A stretch of 64,000 bases of DNA from Yponomeuta sedellus. Taxonomy: Eukaryota > Arthropoda > Insecta > Lepidoptera > Yponomeutidae. The notes under the pieces are model-generated. The model did not search any database. It saw only the letters and a list, made by a program, of their open reading frames with translations, and had not been told where the DNA came from. The position numbers and the translations under genes were made by a program. Positions 61,030-64,000 of the stretch are shown here, piece after piece (position 1 is the stretch's first letter; each line of letters starts with the position of its first letter). The stretch lies in assembly GCA_934045075.1 (NCBI GenBank), contig OW203723.1, forward strand, positions 25,385,615 to 25,449,614, written 5' to 3'.

Positions 61030-61165
61030 TGAAATAACATAAATCCACGCCTATATCTCATAGGGATATGCAGAAACCAGGGACTGCCATTTGCCACGAT
61101 CCTGATAGATAGAATGATAGTCCTTCGTTTCATCAACGTTCATAAGTCATTTCATGCATGCAAGC
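61030..61165 (-). repeat. Y-family fragment, decayed
   Basis: GGGACTGCCATTTGCCACGA, TCCTGATAGATAGAATGATA and AACGTTCATAAGTCATTTCA correspond to 50,310-50,390 with substitutions. Confidence 0.5.
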
Positions 61166-61545
61166 CGGTTTCTATACGGTAGGTAGACTTTACGTGTTTA
61201 ATTAAAAGATGATGAACTGTCAATTGCACGAATTTTCCAGAATCTCTTGTCGTGTAAACAACACATTTAGATAGCATATATTAAAGAGATTAATACACCG
61301 TTGCTATCACGAATTAAGTCTCGGGATTTCGAGCGAGAGAAGATATTAATCTTCTCGCAAGCATTCTACGAATTGTTGATGTCAAAATGATATGGTTAAT
61401 ACAGCACGCAAGCTAAACACTGTTTGCAGAATATCTAGATATCTGTCATTCGAGATACAATTATGTCTTACAGCCGCTTTTCGTACCTACCTCCGATCTG
61501 GTACTCAAAATCGACTGCTAAGAAAGAAGTTTCAACAATTTAAGT
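61166..61545. other. No recognisable feature
   Basis: Nothing identified. Confidence 0.35.
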
Positions 61546-61548
61546 CAT

Positions 61549-61782
61549 AATAATAATAAATAATAAATATTCATGGACATATTACACAGATCTCGTTAGC
61601 CCTATACTAAGTACAACTAAATGACTTGTGTTATATGTGCTAACTCGACGCAAAACTAATACAATAAATACATTGATAACATCCAAGACCCGAGTCAAAC
61701 TAGAAAAGTTCGTTTCCTAGTTTGACCCGGCCGGGGATCGAACCCGAGATCTTCAGTTTTACAGTCAGCGTGCCAAACCGCT
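61549..61782 (-). mobile_element. B-family SINE, head truncated
   Basis: AATAATAAATATTCATGGAC, GTGCTAACTCGACGCAAAAC, TTTGACCCGGCCGGGGATCG, CGTGCCAAACCGCTGCGG. It abuts a P repeat. Confidence 0.75.
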
Positions 61783-61799
61783 GCGGGGACTATAGGGAG

Positions 61800-62045
61800 G
61801 AATGCTCACGCTGGGCATGCGGGTTGCGGATCGCAGTTCGGTGGACTTGTACTGCAGGGGGCGCTGCTGCCCACCCCCCGGCGTGTGTCCCTTAGGGCCA
61901 ATTCGACCAAACTATTTATGCTTGGTAAGTGCTAATCTTGGAACAAATCGAGAAATTCTCTTGTTAAATTCTAGATTTATTCCAAGATTAGCACTTATAC
62001 CAAGCATAAATAGTTTGGTCGAATCGGCCCTTAGTCGCCTTGAAC
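61800..62045 (-). mobile_element. P-family repeat containing a MITE
   Basis: Reverse P: CACGCTGGGCATGCGGGTTG, TGTACTGCAGGGGGCGCTGC, GTGTGTCCCTTA; continues after the MITE with TTAGTCGCCTT. Confidence 0.7.
61895..62030. mobile_element. PIF/Harbinger-like MITE (136 bp)
   Basis: About 50-bp terminal inverted repeats, outer ends GGGCCAATTCGACCAAACTA and TAGTTTGGTCGAATCGGCCC. TTA is duplicated on both sides (61,892-61,894 and 62,031-62,033), shown by comparison with the uninterrupted P sequence CCCTTAGTCGCC. A 3-bp TTA/TAA duplication with GG-starting ends is typical of PIF/Harbinger. No transposase. Confidence 0.8.
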
Positions 62046-62852
62046 TGAAATGTGGTTTTCACTATTGGTGAAACGTATTTTGGCTCATATTTATGCGACA
62101 GAGCTTAGTAAAAACGGCACATTCGCACACGGAGGTATGCGTCAAAAGTTACATAATCAGGGCCTTAAAGAGAGAACAAAAGAAAGAACTACAAACAAAA
62201 ACTGTATTCGTTGGAAACAACCGTTACTGAAAAATAGAAACATTAGACGTAGGTCAGTTACACCGAGCAAATAACTTCAAATTTGGAACCACCCAACTAC
62301 CGACCAATCGCCAATTCAAACCATCGAAACGTTTCTTGCAAACCACATTTTTTACCCGTGTAACTTTACCACTGTGCAGAGGTTAACTGATCAACCATTA
62401 CATTTGTGTTCCAAACTCACCCGTAATGTAACTGAGTAAGGTACATGCAGTGCAGTACAGTCCACTCTACCATTAAACTATAGCCTCCAGCGGTGGCTAT
62501 TATTGTTAACCGTCTCAAGTTTATAAGTTGCGAAATCAACCTTTGTATATAGTTACCTACGTTAATTGAATATCGTAATTGTTCTGTGAATTGAGAAGCT
62601 TATTCTCGCTGCCATGCAATGTATGTATGGGAGGTGTAGTCCAAGGTTGGTCGGAGTGGACACTGGAAACCGTGGGAGAGTCGATTCGGGTGTGTGGTGC
62701 AAAGTTAGAAGAGTTAAAAAACAAATTAAAGAGCCGAATCATGCATAATACACGATATTTATGCTTTGAGATGATTCATGATGGCAAGGGATCGAGTGGG
62801 TTCGAGTCTTTGCCCAGCAGTGAGCTCCATTCGTGGAACGGATAGATTTATC
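62046..62852. other. No recognisable gene
   Basis: An 88-codon plus-strand frame (62,579-62,845) has no identified domain. Nothing else recognised. Confidence 0.35.
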
Positions 62853-62856
62853 GCTT

Positions 62857-62962
62857 TCAACCCTTGTAAGTCCTCATTGCTGTTGCACGGGTCTCCTCCT
62901 GCATCGCATGAAGGTTAGGCCATACTCACCACCGGGGCCAAGTCCGGGTTGTTGGAGATAGA
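62857..62962 (+). repeat. D-family 5' fragment
   Basis: TTTCAACCCTTGTAAGTCCT, TTGCACGGGTCTCCTCCTGC, GGCCAAGTCCGGGTTGTTGG. Confidence 0.65.
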
Positions 62963-63440
62963 AAGATAGATTATACATTCTTTTTAGTTAAGAGACACTG
63001 AAACTGTCGCCCACGATACAGGCTATGCCTAGTGTGGGGACACTGTTACTCCTCCATGTTATATTTTGTGCCATTCTACATTTCTTTAAATTATTAGATC
63101 TATAAGCTTCACAAATTTATAATTATTTACATTCACCAGAATAAATTTTTTTTTTCACTTTTCACACAGCGAATTTTGGGTGATTTGAAAGCCAGAGCAA
63201 AATGAATGTGCCTTAACAAAACTATCGAAAACACTTATTTGTTTATTTATAAAGGCGCTTTCCAAATATATCTTGACACAATCTCGAAAAAGTACATAGT
63301 TAAATGAAGTAAATCACTACTTTTGTTTCTATTAGCCAATTACATTTTTTATTAAATTTTTTTTGTCCACGAAACCGAAGCAGCGATGATTAGATAGTTA
63401 TTAAAAAACTACTTAATAAAAGCCAATTACAACATAAACA
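62963..63440. other. No gene; C-tail trace
   Basis: 63,015-63,045 (CGATACAGGCTATGCCTAGT, GTGGGGACA) resembles a C/E tail. AT-rich otherwise. Confidence 0.3.
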
Positions 63441-63622
63441 TAACATTTTTACATACTGGCACATACATTGCTTCTGGCCCCACACTAGGAAACCCTGTGT
63501 CGTGGAAACCCGAAACAACGACATCACAAACATGTAAACATCCAAGACCTGGACTTTTTTTTGTTTTTTTGTTTATCAGCCGGGATTCGAGCCCGGGACC
63601 TCTTGCATGGCAGGCAGACGAT
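63441..63622 (-). mobile_element. C-family SINE
   Basis: TTCTGGCCCCACACTAGGA, TCCAAGACCTGGAC, poly-T, then the head with GCCGGGATTCGAGCCCGGGA (B box). The head is cut at CAGGCAGACG. Confidence 0.75.
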
Positions 63623-63649
63623 ATTTACTTATTACCAAATGCGGTCCTA

Positions 63650-63678
63650 GGCACGAGTTGCTGTGTACAACTCGTGCC
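63650..63678. repeat. Perfect 11-bp hairpin
   Basis: GGCACGAGTTG, loop CTGTGTA, CAACTCGTGCC, just after the truncated SINE head. Confidence 0.7.
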
Positions 63679-63729
63679 GTATAGATAAGTGAGAAGACAA
63701 CTCAAATGTGTGCCCTTTACATATTGAAA

Positions 63730-63985
63730 ATGATATGTACCCATTTGTGAATTTGTAGAAGCACATCGGTGTTCCCACATTCTAACGGTGAAGGAAACCG
63801 TCGTAAAGTTATATAAGTTATAAGTACTTTTAGTTATAAGGGTCTAATGTATTTAAATGTATTTCTTTAAATGGTTATTCTGTGTTAAAATTATTCTGTG
63901 TTTTGTGTGTAATAAATAAACCATTTCTATACTATTCTAAAGAAACCTGAGATCCTAGTGTCTTTGCCGATCTGTAGTGGGGTGC
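63730..63985 (+). repeat. F-family pieces split by an AT-rich insert
   Basis: ACCCATTTGTGAATTTGTAG and CTAACGGTGAAGGAAACCGT at the left; AGAAACCTGAGATCCTAGTG and GCCGATCTGTAGTGG at the right. Between lies an AT-rich segment with a GTGTGTAATAAATAAACC tail. Confidence 0.45.
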
Positions 63986-64000
63986 AAGTGGCGATTTATC

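Overview
The window looks like gene-poor, repeat-rich nuclear DNA of an insect, most likely a moth or butterfly (Lepidoptera). The grounds are AT-rich DNA, no operons, several families of short tRNA-derived retroposons, many 5'-truncated non-LTR (LINE) 3' ends, foldback and Helitron-like elements, and one Ty1/copia retrotransposon. No intact host protein-coding gene could be recognised on either strand. Almost every open frame over 60 codons falls inside a repeat or in unremarkable DNA. The host assignment is an inference from the repeat style and not a database match.

Layout. 1-9 kb: a foldback element (71-346), opposed copies of a tRNA-like repeat (family A, 855-1400), a diverged D-family repeat, a small Helitron-like element, an RTE-type LINE remnant, and SINEs of families C and F. 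9-16 kb: palindromic MITEs, a second small Helitron-like element, a 5'-truncated LINE with a readable reverse-transcriptase C-terminus (about 12.15-12.83 kb), SINEs B, F, C and E, a long (TA)n, and a tandem array of three 307/308-bp family A units (14,451-15,406). 16-23 kb: mostly unrecognised sequence with scattered repeat fragments. 23-29 kb: RTE-derived P repeats, an interrupted D repeat, several hairpins, and a 200-N assembly gap (29,081-29,280). 29-38 kb: hairpins, a reiterated palindromic motif (32.1-32.4 kb), a 1.1-kb foldback element with iterated subterminal motifs (33.3-34.5 kb), more SINEs, and a Helitron-like element carrying a LINE fragment (37.6-38.2 kb).

38.4-42.9 kb holds the best-defined element. 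It is a 4,109-bp copia-type LTR retrotransposon on the minus strand with two identical 144-bp LTRs and a CATAT target duplication, inserted inside an older D-family repeat. It encodes Gag, protease, integrase, reverse transcriptase and RNase H, but one frameshift and an internal RT deletion break the polyprotein.

43-64 kb is again nested repeats: an RTE LINE 3' end with a 15-bp target duplication, SINEs A-F, a second 307-bp family A tandem array (52.6-53.0 kb), a MITE split by family A copies, inverted repeats, and a PIF/Harbinger-like MITE inside a P repeat.

The elements form parasitic layers and not a pathway: LINE machinery probably mobilised the SINEs and P repeats, and younger insertions interrupt older ones, which gives a relative insertion order. 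Repeat family letters (A, B, C, D, E, F, G, H, L, M, P, T, Y) are local labels made for this window. Boundaries of diverged repeats are approximate.
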